DNA from: Clostridiaceae bacterium AF10-41
GTDB taxonomy: Bacteria > Bacillota > Clostridia > Clostridiales > Clostridiaceae
DNA length: 49,975 nt
Assembly (NCBI GenBank): GCA_027686065.1
Contig: JAQCTH010000022.1
Span: forward strand, 1-49,975
Direction of reading: 5' to 3'
A program made the position numbers and the translations under genes. Each line of letters opens with the position of its first letter. Within the stretch, counting starts at the first letter, position 1. The notes beneath the pieces were generated by a model. The model did no database searches. It saw nothing but the letters and a program-made list of their open reading frames with translations, and had not been told where the DNA came from. Shown here piece after piece: positions 1 through 7,451 of this stretch.

Positions 1-171
1 ATATCTAATTTTTTCCCATGTATTGTATATATCTCTTTCTATTTCTTGTGTTAGTAATTTTTTTTCTTCTTCGCTATAATATATTGAATTATTTATGTTT
101 TGTTTTTTATAAAATAAACTTCTTACAGCTTTATTTAAGCTACAATGTTTATTCACATCTACTTTTATCAT
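1..171 (-). CDS. Unidentified protein, N-terminal part only (runs off left edge)
   Basis: An open frame of 57 codons starts with ATG at 171 and runs without a stop to the window edge. A strong ribosome binding site (AAGGAGGTG) lies at 177-185 on the same strand, which makes a real start very likely. The visible peptide begins MIKVDVNKHCSLNK and is rich in Lys, Asn and Glu, with a charged, probably helical stretch (SEEEKKLLTQEIERD) near residues 39-53. No signal peptide or membrane segment is visible. The family is not recognised. The length suggests a small cytoplasmic protein, but the C-terminus is missing. The plus-strand frame over the same bases lacks a ribosome binding site and looks like a shadow. 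Confidence 0.65.
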   Translation of the reverse strand, partial: MIKVDVNKHCSLNKAVRSLFYKKQNINNSIYYSEEEKKLLTQEIERDIYNTWEKIRY

Positions 172-289
172 ATTCTCACCTCCTTATTGTTCATCTTACT
201 ACTATTATAAAATGATTTATTGACATTTTCGTTACAAATTATTCTAACTTTAGCATATTTAATGAAATCTTAATATTTTTTATTTAAAG

Positions 290-310
290 GAGCTGTCACA
301 TAGACAGCTC
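290..310 (-). terminator. Hairpin after the oxidoreductase operon
   Basis: GAGCTGTC (290-297) pairs with GACAGCTC (303-310) over a 5-base loop, directly behind the gamma-subunit stop codon at 318. The T-run that follows on the minus strand is weak (CTTTAAATA), so termination may be partial. Confidence 0.55.
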
Positions 311-317
311 TTATACT

Positions 318-863
318 TTAATTTGTATTATATTTCTTAGCTTCTTTAGCACCAAACTCTATTGCTTCTTTATTTAAATTATAATGCTCTTTTTTTCCAT
401 GAATCTTAACAGAGGCTAGTAATTCTTCAATTGTTATAATTTTAAGCTTCTCAACTAAAAAACCAAGTAGTATCATGTTAGCATTCCTTTTATCCCCAAA
501 ACCTTCTGCCTTTGTCTCAGCATCAATTTTATATACTTGTATTTTCTCTAAATTGATTTTCTCTTTAATCATGTCTGAATCTATTACTAATATCCCATCT
601 CTTTTTATTGAATTTATAAATTTATCTAATGATGGTTTATTCATTGCAATAAGCGCATCTGCTTCTGATATTACTGGTGATCCAACTTCTTCGCTAGATA
701 TTATTACTGAACAATTTGCTGTACCACCTCTCATTTCTGGTCCATAGGATGGTAACCAAGAAACATTCAATCCCTTATCCATAGCAGCATAAGCTAGTAG
801 TTTACCAATAGTTAATATTCCTTGCCCTCCAAAGCCTGCAAAAATTACTTCCTTTTTTATCAT
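318..863 (-). CDS. 2-oxoacid:ferredoxin oxidoreductase, gamma subunit
   Basis: This is the gamma subunit of a CoA-dependent 2-oxoacid:ferredoxin oxidoreductase, which turns a 2-oxoacid and CoA into acyl-CoA, CO2 and reduced ferredoxin in the cytoplasm. The 181-residue length fits the family. The N-terminus has the typical GFGGQGILTIGKLLAYAA motif (about residues 11-28), followed by PSYGPEMRGGTANCSV (about residues 39-54). Its ATG touches the stop of the beta-subunit gene (TAAATG), so the two are translationally coupled. It is the last gene of the operon and a hairpin follows. The substrate class, branched-chain (VOR) or 2-oxoglutarate (KOR), cannot be decided from this subunit. Confidence 0.92.
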   Translation of the reverse strand: MIKKEVIFAGFGGQGILTIGKLLAYAAMDKGLNVSWLPSYGPEMRGGTANCSVIISSEEVGSPVISEADALIAMNKPSLDKFINSIKRDGILVIDSDMIKEKINLEKIQVYKIDAETKAEGFGDKRNANMILLGFLVEKLKIITIEELLASVKIHGKKEHYNLNKEAIEFGAKEAKKYNTN

Positions 864-1613
864 TTATCTATGCCCCCCTTTTAACTCCTTCTTAACTCCT
901 AATGGATAATAGGGAATCATATTTTCTCTAAGCCACTTCAAAGCTTCAACTGGTGCTAATCCCCAGTTAGTTGGACATGTAGATAGTACCTCTATAAAAG
1001 AATATCCTAGTCCTTGGATTGAATTATCGAAAGCTTTTTTAACTGCTTTTTTGGCTTTTGTTAAATTTGCTATATTATCTACACTTACTCTTTCAACATA
1101 GCATGCCCCCTCTAAAGTAGATATCATTTCTGCTACTCTTATTGGATAGCCTTGAGTATTCACATCTCTTCCGTAGGGAGATGTTTCAGTAACTTGTCCA
1201 GCTAAACTTGTAGGTGCCATTTGCCCACCTGTCATACCGTATATGCAATTGTTTACAAAAATAGTTACAATGTTCTCTCCTCTAGCTGCTGCATGAACTA
1301 CCTCTCCAGTTCCTATTGCTATTAGATCTCCATCTCCTTGATAAGTAAACACTACTTTATCCGGATTAGATCTTTTTATACCTGTAGCTACTGCTGGAGC
1401 CCTTCCATGTGCTGCTTGAAACATATCACAAGCAAAATAATCATATGCAAGAACTGAGCATCCAACAGATGCAACTCCTATAGTTTTGTTTAATATTCCC
1501 AACTCCTCTATTACTTCTCCTACTAACTTATGAATTATTCCATGTGTACATCCTGGACAATAATGTGTAGGTACGTCTAAAAGTGCCTTTGTTGGCTTAT
1601 AAACTATACTCAT
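864..1613 (-). CDS. 2-oxoacid:ferredoxin oxidoreductase, beta (TPP-binding) subunit
   Basis: This is the thiamine pyrophosphate-binding subunit of the oxidoreductase (249 residues). The TPP/Mg site is visible as GDGD at residues 93-96 and NN at 121-122, the usual GDG...NN spacing. CPGC (Cys19, Cys22) and Cys52 match the conserved cysteines that hold the [4Fe-4S] cluster of beta subunits in this family. The gene starts inside the 3' end of the alpha-subunit gene (17-base overlap), with GGAGG ahead of its ATG. Alpha and beta should assemble into the catalytic core, with electrons leaving through the small ferredoxin subunit encoded upstream. Family membership is clear; the exact oxoacid is not. 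Confidence 0.93.
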   Translation of the reverse strand: MSIVYKPTKALLDVPTHYCPGCTHGIIHKLVGEVIEELGILNKTIGVASVGCSVLAYDYFACDMFQAAHGRAPAVATGIKRSNPDKVVFTYQGDGDLIAIGTGEVVHAAARGENIVTIFVNNCIYGMTGGQMAPTSLAGQVTETSPYGRDVNTQGYPIRVAEMISTLEGACYVERVSVDNIANLTKAKKAVKKAFDNSIQGLGYSFIEVLSTCPTNWGLAPVEALKWLRENMIPYYPLGVKKELKGGHR

Positions 1614-2682
1614 TTTCTATACCTCCAATAATAGATTTTATATTTTCATATATTTCATCTACTTTTGGTATCATTCCACCTGTCCTACCATAAAATCTAA
1701 CTTCTTCACTTCCATTAACAGCTAATTTTACATCTTCAACCATTTGTCCACAGTTCATCTCTACAGATAAATATCCAAATTTGCTTTTTCCTAATGTCTT
1801 AGTGAATGCTTCATAAGGAAATGGCCATGTTGTTATAGGCCTTATTAATCCTAAATTTATTCCATCATTTTTTGCAAGATTTATAACACTTTTGCATATT
1901 CTTGCAGTTATCCCATAAGAAACTAATATTAAATCACATGAATTTTCACAATTATACAACTCATATTTACTTTCTTTTTCTTTTATTACTTTATATTTAT
2001 CTTGAAGTTTTAAATTTAATTCCTCTAACTTCTCTGGATTTAGTTCTAAAGAATTAATTATATTATGTTTTCTTCTATTTCCAAGTCCATTTGCAGCCCA
2101 AGTTTTTTCTGGCAATTCTCTTTTTTCCTTATTTTTAAATTCCACAGCCTCCATCATTTGTCCAATCATTCCATCAGCCATTATCATTACCGGTATTCTA
2201 TATAAATCACTTAAATCAAATGCATCATGTATTAATTCTGTCATTTCTTGAATTGATGATGGTGCATAAACTAGTATATTGAAATCTCCATGGCCTAACC
2301 CCTTATTTACAAATAAGTAATCTGACTGAGCTGGCTGTATCCCTCCAAGACCAGGCCCACATCTAACTATATCTACCAATACGCAAGGAATCTCTGCTGC
2401 TGCTAAATATGAAATTCCTTCTGACATTAAACTTATTCCTGGACTAGATGATGAAGTCATGCATCTAACTCCAGTTCCCCCACATCCATAAACCATATTA
2501 ATAGCTGCAATTTCACTTTCAGCTTGCAAAAAAACGCCATTGACTTTTCCCATATTCTTTGCCATATATGCTATTAATTCAGTTTGAGGAGTTATAGGAT
2601 AACCAAAAAAACATTTACATCCAGCCCTAATAGCTGCTTCTGCTATAGCTTCATTTCCCTTCATTAAAAACTTTTCCCCCAT
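1597..2682 (-). CDS. vorB: 2-oxoacid:ferredoxin oxidoreductase, alpha subunit (VorB/KorA type)
   Basis: This is the alpha subunit (361 residues) of the same enzyme. Residues 1-190 form the pyrimidine-binding half of the TPP fold seen in pyruvate and 2-oxoacid ferredoxin oxidoreductases, with the typical GNEAIAEAAIRAGCKCFFGYPITPQTE start and MTSSSSPGISLMSEGISYLA (about residues 75-94). The C-terminal third (about 245-345) is the transketolase C-terminal-like domain that binds CoA partners. Proteins of this length in a delta-alpha-beta-gamma order are usually annotated as 3-methyl-2-oxobutanoate dehydrogenase VorB. A 2-oxoglutarate-specific KorA is the main alternative, so the symbol is tentative. 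It follows the ferredoxin gene by 9 bases. Confidence 0.9.
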   Translation of the reverse strand: MGEKFLMKGNEAIAEAAIRAGCKCFFGYPITPQTELIAYMAKNMGKVNGVFLQAESEIAAINMVYGCGGTGVRCMTSSSSPGISLMSEGISYLAAAEIPCVLVDIVRCGPGLGGIQPAQSDYLFVNKGLGHGDFNILVYAPSSIQEMTELIHDAFDLSDLYRIPVMIMADGMIGQMMEAVEFKNKEKRELPEKTWAANGLGNRRKHNIINSLELNPEKLEELNLKLQDKYKVIKEKESKYELYNCENSCDLILVSYGITARICKSVINLAKNDGINLGLIRPITTWPFPYEAFTKTLGKSKFGYLSVEMNCGQMVEDVKLAVNGSEEVRFYGRTGGMIPKVDEIYENIKSIIGGIENEYSL

Positions 2683-2691
2683 AGTTATCCC

Positions 2692-2901
2692 CTACCTTTC
2701 AATTGTTATTACACAATCAGGACAAATTTTTCCACAAGATGCACAAGCTATACATTGTGTCATAAGATCTTCCTCTATTCCAGCTGGATGATATCCCTTA
2801 CTATTAAAAATTTCTTTAAATCTTATAATTTTTTTAGGGCATATATTTATGCAATGCCCACATCCCTTGCATCTTTCCTCTCTAAATATAACCTTAGCCA
2901 T
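2692..2901 (-). CDS. 2[4Fe-4S] ferredoxin-type subunit (delta)
   Basis: This 69-residue protein has two full CxxCxxCxxxCP motifs (Cys11/14/17/21 and Cys50/53/56/60) and would hold two [4Fe-4S] clusters. It sits at the head of the alpha-beta-gamma genes, where the delta subunit of multi-subunit 2-oxoacid oxidoreductases is normally encoded. It probably passes electrons from the TPP subunit to soluble ferredoxin. It lies 14 bases downstream of the P-loop ATPase gene and belongs to the same transcript. Confidence 0.93.
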   Translation of the reverse strand: MAKVIFREERCKGCGHCINICPKKIIRFKEIFNSKGYHPAGIEEDLMTQCIACASCGKICPDCVITIER

Positions 2902-2915
2902 TTAATTCCTCCTTA

Positions 2916-3581
2916 TTATTCCCAAGGTATGTCCATATATAATTCTATAGGTAATACTTCTCCATTAACTTTATCCTCTATTACCTCTTCAAAATCTTTG
3001 GTACATACAGTGTATTTGTAAGGAATGCTTAAAAACTTAGATAACTCCAAAGATTCTATATCTCCTTTCAATATATGACTAGATTCTGTTTCCTTCATCA
3101 TGTGAGTATTTGATATAATATCAGTAACTTTTAATCTACTAGCTGACTCTATAGATCTTAGATATTTACTTGCCATTCTACAATTTAAAGTTTCTGGTCT
3201 TGAATTATTTAAAACGTAATACATCGAATAATCTTCATCATTCAAATATTTATTATATATCCCCAGAACCTTTGCACCTACATCATCTCCACCAATATCC
3301 AATATAACTTCATATGATTTGTCATTAAATGCAGATAAAATTTCTCCTGATAGTACCATTAGTTCAGCATTAACTAAATCTTTTTTTGTGCTTATAACTC
3401 TTATTTTATAATGATTCTCTAAGGTTGCTTTAATATCTCTTGCACAAAAATACGGATTTATTACATCCATATCAACTAATACTACTTTTTTACCTTCCTT
3501 AGCCATTTTTATAGCATAATTAATTGCCACTTCTGTCTTACCACTACCAAAGTGTCCAGTAAATATCTTAATCCTACTCAC
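2916..3581 (-). CDS. P-loop ATPase, MinD/CobQ-like, of the oxidoreductase operon
   Basis: This cytoplasmic nucleotide-binding protein of about 221 residues has a Walker A motif GHFGSGKTE close to the N-terminus, KKVVLVDMDVINPYF following it, and VILDIGGDDVG as the likely Walker B region. The fold resembles the MinD/ParA/CobQ class. Its exact role is unknown. As first gene of the oxidoreductase operon, it may help maturation or activity of the iron-sulfur enzyme, which is inference from position only. I place the start at the GTG at 3581: AGGAG sits 5 bases before it. The ATG at 3596 lacks a ribosome binding site and lies only about 10 bases past the expected transcription start. Confidence 0.8.
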   Translation of the reverse strand: MSRIKIFTGHFGSGKTEVAINYAIKMAKEGKKVVLVDMDVINPYFCARDIKATLENHYKIRVISTKKDLVNAELMVLSGEILSAFNDKSYEVILDIGGDDVGAKVLGIYNKYLNDEDYSMYYVLNNSRPETLNCRMASKYLRSIESASRLKVTDIISNTHMMKETESSHILKGDIESLELSKFLSIPYKYTVCTKDFEEVIEDKVNGEVLPIELYMDIPWE

Positions 3582-3613
3582 ACTAACACTCCTCATTAAA
3601 CATTCTTACTACC

Positions 3614-3643
3614 AGTATACTTTATATTTTATTTTACTATCAA
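3614..3643 (-). promoter_or_regulatory. Sigma-A-type promoter of the oxidoreductase operon
   Basis: On the minus strand, TTGATA (3638-3643) and TATACT (3614-3619) are separated by 18 bases. The start would fall near 3607, leaving a short leader before the GTG start at 3581. Confidence 0.65.
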
Positions 3644-3774
3644 TAAAAAGTGTGATTCTGGTGTACGTTTTATTAGTATCTCTAGGAAACTATCTATATC
3701 TAATTAAATCTTTAAAAATTTATTAAATTATATATTATATCAATTACATTTATGGTAATTCTTTGCAATATAAT

Positions 3775-3801
3775 AAAAAAGCCTTAGAATAACTCTAAAG
3801 C
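3775..3801 (-). terminator. Rho-independent terminator behind the AEC transporter unit
   Basis: GCTTTAGA and TCTAAGGC (minus strand, 3801 to 3781) form an 8-bp stem with one U-G pair over a 5-base loop, followed by six T (3780-3775). It lies 12 bases past the stop of the BFD-like relic. Confidence 0.85.
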
Positions 3802-3813
3802 TCCTTAACACAA

Positions 3814-3951
3814 CTATTTATTTTCTCTAATTAATTCTTCTATCTTACTTTTACATATACTAGCTCTACAATATCCTGTTCCTACTTCAGTATCTAGCTG
3901 AGCCTTCTCAAATGTATCTCCACCATCTTTTACTGACTTTATTATTATTAT
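3814..3951 (-). pseudogene. C-terminal relic of a BFD-like [2Fe-2S]-binding protein
   Basis: Right after the stop codon of the AEC transporter gene, and in the same frame, 45 sense codons run to a TAG at 3814-3816. The peptide (IKSVKDGGDTFEKAQLD, then TEVGTGYCRASICKSKIEELI) strongly resembles the C-terminal part of small BFD-like proteins, with the GTGxC...CKxKIEEL signature. The N-terminal Cys-x-Cys part is missing and the frame holds no ATG, GTG or TTG. It is therefore a 5'-truncated gene fragment, not an active gene, although it still lies ahead of a good terminator. Only part of the usual cysteine set remains. The identification is by eye. Confidence 0.6.
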
Positions 3952-4854
3952 TTAATTTATTATCTTAGCTATTATAGGTATAGTAATTATAGATAACAAA
4001 GTTGTAATAAATACAATTATTGCTGAATATTCTTTTTCTTTATTAAAGTCAGCTGCAAATATTGAGGTCATAGCTGCTGCTGGCATGGCTTGTACAACTA
4101 TAATAGTATTTATTATAATACTATCATCATTTAGTACCTTTTTAATACCTAATAAAACTAAAGGAATTATTATAAGTTTTATTAATGATCCATAGTATGC
4201 TGAAAACTCCTTAAATACATCTTTTATTTTTACCTTGGATAATATGCTTCCTACTATTATCATTGAAATTGGTGCAGTCATATCTCCAACAATCTTAGTT
4301 GTATCTATTAAAAATGGTGGCAACTTTATATTAAATAGCATCATAGGAATACCTAAATATACTGCTATTATTGCTGGATTTAATAATACTTTTTTTATGT
4401 TTTCCTTTGACATTTTATCTGAAAAAATCATAACGCCATATGTCCATAAAGCTATTGTAAATACCATATTAAATATTGAGGTATAAACAACTCCTTCTGC
4501 CCCATATATACTATTAATTATTGGGAAACCTATAAAGCCACAATTTGAAAATACATTTGCAAAATGAAGAATCTTTTTCTTTTCTCCTTTAAATGGAAAT
4601 AAGAATATATAAGATATGATAGCTCCAACTACCATAAATGCTACACTATAAATAAAAGAGATTAAAACATTTTGTCCCATTCCCTCATTAAATTCAAAGC
4701 TAAAGGAATTTATCACTAACAGTGGCAGTGTTATTTCCAATAGTATTTTTCTTAGTCCCTTATTAACTTCTTCATTTATTATATTTTTTCTTGTTCCATA
4801 TGCTCCTATTAATATTATTAAGAATAAAGATATTATTTTATTTAAAACTGTCAT
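3952..4854 (-). CDS. AEC family transporter (auxin efflux carrier/malate permease type)
   Basis: This 300-residue integral membrane protein has about ten hydrophobic segments in two five-helix halves, as usual for the AEC family. Typical features are the N-terminal run with GTRKNIINEEVNKGLRKILLEI, the NCGFIGFPI motif near residue 109, and the C-terminal VQAMPAAAMTSIFAADFNKE (about 254-273). Members move organic anions or other small solutes. The substrate cannot be read from sequence. The gene is monocistronic apart from the in-frame BFD-like relic behind it, and a strong terminator follows. Upstream lies the divergent manganese riboswitch of mntP, with no sign of shared control. Confidence 0.88.
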   Translation of the reverse strand: MTVLNKIISLFLIILIGAYGTRKNIINEEVNKGLRKILLEITLPLLVINSFSFEFNEGMGQNVLISFIYSVAFMVVGAIISYIFLFPFKGEKKKILHFANVFSNCGFIGFPIINSIYGAEGVVYTSIFNMVFTIALWTYGVMIFSDKMSKENIKKVLLNPAIIAVYLGIPMMLFNIKLPPFLIDTTKIVGDMTAPISMIIVGSILSKVKIKDVFKEFSAYYGSLIKLIIIPLVLLGIKKVLNDDSIIINTIIVVQAMPAAAMTSIFAADFNKEKEYSAIIVFITTLLSIITIPIIAKIIN

Positions 4855-4955
4855 ATTTTTCTCCTATAAATAAATATTTTTATTTACATTATATACTGTT
4901 TATTACATGAAGTTATATATAAATTAATTTTTTATTAACTCTATACCTAAATATA

Positions 4956-4984
4956 TTGATAAACTTACATTTTTTTGGTATTAT
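4956..4984 (+). promoter_or_regulatory. Promoter of the mntP riboswitch transcript
   Basis: TTGATA (4956-4961) and TATTAT (4979-4984) are spaced by 17 bases, with the predicted start just before the riboswitch begins. Confidence 0.55.
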
Positions 4985-5003
4985 AATAATATTAATTTTT
5001 CTG

Positions 5004-5118
5004 TATAAGGGAGTAGTTAACTCTAATTATGTAAGAGTTACTAAGTCAACATATTGAACGTTGTTCTGGCTTAGTATTAAATAACGAGACTTATGCGTAG
5101 CTTTGCTACGTATAAGTC
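5004..5118 (+). promoter_or_regulatory. yybP-ykoY manganese riboswitch upstream of mntP
   Basis: The leader opens with ATAAGGGAGTAGTTAACTC, which matches the conserved AAGGGGAGTAGC-like start of yybP-ykoY RNAs. It later carries CTGGCTTAG and the CGAGACTT element of the second conserved loop before the expression platform. A 13-bp terminator hairpin overlaps its 3' part (5088-5118). In this class, Mn2+ binding stabilises the aptamer and prevents terminator formation, so manganese should turn the exporter gene on. The class was assigned by recognising the conserved segments and by the downstream gene, a common target of this riboswitch. Confidence 0.85.
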
Positions 5119-5125
5119 TTTTTTT
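5088..5125 (+). terminator. Riboswitch expression platform terminator
   Basis: GACTTATGCGTAG (5088-5100) pairs over 13 positions (one G-U) with CTACGTATAAGTC (5106-5118), followed by seven T (5119-5125). The left arm overlaps the conserved aptamer sequence. Confidence 0.9.
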
Positions 5126-5212
5126 ATTCGTTTATGATCTATAACAAGGCAATAAAATCCTAAATATTAATTTGGATTTTGCAATAAATTCTATAATAAA
5201 GGAGTACATACA

Positions 5213-5794
5213 ATGGGGTTTTTTTCAATTTTTATGACAGGGATAGGATTATCTATGGATGCCTTTGCTGTTTCATTAGCTAAGGGGATTTGTTTAAAAG
5301 AAGATGAGTTTAAATTCTCTTTTAGAGTTGCATCATTTTTTGGTGGCTTCCAAGCCTTTATGCCTCTACTTGGCTGGTGGTTTGGTAGATATTTTGAAAG
5401 CTATATAAAATCTTTTGATCATTGGATAGCTTTTATACTACTTGGAATTATAGGTGGAAAAATGTTAATAGAATCTATTAAAGAACTAAAAGCTGATAAA
5501 GATACAGAGCTAGCTACAGAATGTGAAAGAGATGAATTTTCTTATAAGAAACTAACTATTTTAGCTATTGCTACTAGTATTGATGCTTTAGCAGTTGGAG
5601 TAAGTTTTGCATTTTTAAGTGTTAGTATTGTTCCTTCTATAACTATAATAGGAATAACTACTTTTGTATTAAGCTTTTTAGCAGTTTTTCTTGGCAAAAA
5701 ACTTGGACAGTATGTTCAAAATTATGCAGAAATGATTGGTGGAGTCATTTTAATAGGCATAGGAATTAAAATATTAATTGAACACTTGATGTAA
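5213..5794 (+). CDS. mntP: Manganese efflux pump MntP
   Basis: This 193-residue membrane protein has six hydrophobic segments and two internal repeats, each with the conserved acidic motif: GLSMDAFAVSLAKG (Asp16) and SIDALAVGVSF (Asp124). It exports Mn2+ from the cytoplasm and protects against manganese excess. AAAGGAG lies 8 bases before the ATG. The riboswitch upstream fits this function. A hairpin terminator follows, so the gene forms its own unit. Confidence 0.95.
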   Translation: MGFFSIFMTGIGLSMDAFAVSLAKGICLKEDEFKFSFRVASFFGGFQAFMPLLGWWFGRYFESYIKSFDHWIAFILLGIIGGKMLIESIKELKADKDTELATECERDEFSYKKLTILAIATSIDALAVGVSFAFLSVSIVPSITIIGITTFVLSFLAVFLGKKLGQYVQNYAEMIGGVILIGIGIKILIEHLM

Positions 5795-5814
5795 ATGAAT
5801 AATGTAAAATATAG

Positions 5815-5868
5815 AATTAAAAGCATAGCTACTATCTAAGTGGTTATGCTTTTAATTTTAAGTTTTTT
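5815..5868 (+). terminator. Terminator of mntP
   Basis: AATTAAAAGCATA (5815-5827) pairs with TATGCTTTTAATT (5845-5857), with further weak pairing inside the loop. The T-rich tail (TTAAGTTTTTT) follows at 5858-5868. Confidence 0.65.
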
Positions 5869-6050
5869 AGCAATACCAATTTATCTTTGCAGGATTAGGC
5901 TCATATACTATAGCAACTTCCCGAGCCGCCCCTATATTTTTCATATCTTAACCTCTAATAAACTGTTTAATGAATTATGTTGTGTTATTTCATCAATAAC
6001 AAGTACCACCCCAATAACTTAATTTTTTAAATATTACTTCATTATATAAA

Positions 6051-6554
6051 CTAAATCTTTTTTAATTTTAGCTTAGAAACCATAAGATATCCAAACAAAA
6101 TCATGAATACTATTGCTACAATTTTTGACTCCATACTTATTATTAATGATACTATTGCTAAAGCACTTCCACAAATAGTTATTGGTATTCCAGAAAATAC
6201 TCCCTCAAAATTGCTTATATTATATTTTGCAAGTCTATAGCATCCACATATAACATAAAATAACATAATAGTTAAGCCTATTAAATAATCATTTAATCCA
6301 TACTTAAAAAATATAAGAAGTCCTGGAGCAACTCCAAATGAAATAAGATCTGAAAGTGAATCAAGCTCCTTACCTATTTCACTAGATACATTAAGTGCTC
6401 TTGCTATTCTCCCATCATATCTATCAATTAAAGCTGCCCCAACTATAAACAATGCAGCAATTAAATAATTTTTATTTATTATTTCAATTATTGATAATAT
6501 ACCAAATGATAAATTTAAAAACGTTAGTACATTAGGAATAGATTTCTTAATCAT
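6051..6554 (-). CDS. pssA: CDP-diacylglycerol--serine O-phosphatidyltransferase
   Basis: This membrane enzyme of 167 residues makes phosphatidylserine from CDP-diacylglycerol and serine. The full CDP-alcohol phosphatidyltransferase motif is present: Asp44, Asp47-Gly, Ala-Arg (51-52), Gly61, Asp65 and Asp69 in the spacing D-x2-DG-x2-AR-x8-G-x3-D-x3-D. The length and N-terminal sequence (IPNVLTFLNLSFG) fit the short bacterial PssA type II. I chose the ATG at 6554 because GAGGAG lies 7 bases before it; a TTG further upstream would put that site inside the gene. A TVP38 gene lies 21 bases upstream on the same strand. No psd gene is in this window. Confidence 0.9.
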   Translation of the reverse strand: MIKKSIPNVLTFLNLSFGILSIIEIINKNYLIAALFIVGAALIDRYDGRIARALNVSSEIGKELDSLSDLISFGVAPGLLIFFKYGLNDYLIGLTIMLFYVICGCYRLAKYNISNFEGVFSGIPITICGSALAIVSLIISMESKIVAIVFMILFGYLMVSKLKLKKI

Positions 6555-6575
6555 ATTTTTTCTCCTCTTCAATCT

Positions 6576-7253
6576 TTAATAATTCTCTTTAGATAATTTT
6601 TTTATTATCTTATCTCTATAAGTCATTCCTATTATGAATCCAATAACAGCTATGATGGATATTACTATAGTAATTGTAGAGTTTCCTGCATTTATGTTAG
6701 CACCTACACTTGCTGATGCCATTATCCAAGGAAGTCTACTTGCTATTAAAATCATGAAAAATTTCATAGGCTTTATTCCAGTTAATCCTGCTACATATAT
6801 CATAAAATCTTTAGGAAGACCTGGTACTATAAAAATTATAAATAATATAAGTTCAAACTTTTTACTATCCATAATATTTGCCATCCATTTTAGATTTTTC
6901 TTTTTCATTATATTGGTAATAAAATCTCTACCTACTAATCTTGTGAAATAGAAAGCTATACAAGAACCTATAACAAGTCCTATTAAATTATATGTCGTTC
7001 CTAATAAATTCCCGTAAAGATATCCTGCTGCTACCTGAATAACTTCACCTGGAATAGGAGCAATTACAGTCTGCAAAACTTGAAATAATATAAGCATAAT
7101 TGCTCCCATGCTCCCCATAGATATAATGTAATTCTTAAATTCTTCAAGTGATACAGTAATTAAAAGTAATTTAGGCATGAACTTTATTAATAATATAGTT
7201 AGTACAATAGTACTTGCTATTAATAAAATTTTCATTGTAAGCTTTTTATTCAA
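6576..7253 (-). CDS. TVP38/TMEM64 family (DedA-like VTT domain) membrane protein
   Basis: This polytopic membrane protein of 225 residues has the VTT/SNARE-associated domain. The key signatures are APIPGEVIQVAAGYLYG (about residues 66-82) and VPGLPKDFMIYVAGLTGIKP (about 143-162). Relatives act as or support lipid scramblases and flippases, and pairing with pssA suggests a job in handling phosphatidylserine or related lipids across the membrane; that link is inference. Translation probably starts at the TTG at 7253, 12 bases after GAGGGG. An internal ATG 6 codons later lacks a ribosome binding site. It is the first gene of the two-gene unit with pssA. Confidence 0.85.
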   Translation of the reverse strand: MNKKLTMKILLIASTIVLTILLIKFMPKLLLITVSLEEFKNYIISMGSMGAIMLILFQVLQTVIAPIPGEVIQVAAGYLYGNLLGTTYNLIGLVIGSCIAFYFTRLVGRDFITNIMKKKNLKWMANIMDSKKFELILFIIFIVPGLPKDFMIYVAGLTGIKPMKFFMILIASRLPWIMASASVGANINAGNSTITIVISIIAVIGFIIGMTYRDKIIKKLSKENY

Positions 7254-7342
7254 TATTACTCATTCCCCTCTTTAGTAAATTTTAGATTTATATTCTCACT
7301 TTTATATTTTTCATTCTATATCTTATATTTTATAAGGACTAT

Positions 7343-7381
7343 CTTAAGTCTTTAATATATCAAATCTTAAGAATTCTTAAG
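7343..7381 (+). promoter_or_regulatory. Repeated CTTAAG boxes upstream of the two-component genes
   Basis: CTTAAG occurs at 7343-7348, 7366-7371 and 7376-7381. The last two are 10 bp apart and form a perfect 16-bp palindrome (7366-7381). One-turn spacing of direct repeats is typical of OmpR-family binding sites, so these may be where the downstream regulator binds its own promoter. This is inference from spacing and position. Confidence 0.4.
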
Positions 7382-7395
7382 TGACTTTAAAATAA

Positions 7396-7424
7396 TAGAT
7401 AAAACTTTATTTAATATATATACT
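7396..7424 (+). promoter_or_regulatory. Probable promoter of the two-component operon
   Basis: TAGATA (7396-7401) and TATACT (7419-7424) are spaced by 17 bases. The -35 is poor, as expected for an activated promoter, and lies just downstream of the CTTAAG boxes. Confidence 0.4.
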
Positions 7425-7451
7425 AAATAAAAGAGGAGGGAGATTAGCTAT

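Noticed and set aside
18..215. Plus-strand open frame of 65 codons at the left edge
   Set aside because: It has no ribosome binding site and overlaps a minus-strand frame that has a strong one.
5840..6022. Plus-strand frame of 60 codons behind mntP
   Set aside because: Its start lies inside the terminator arm and it has no ribosome binding site.
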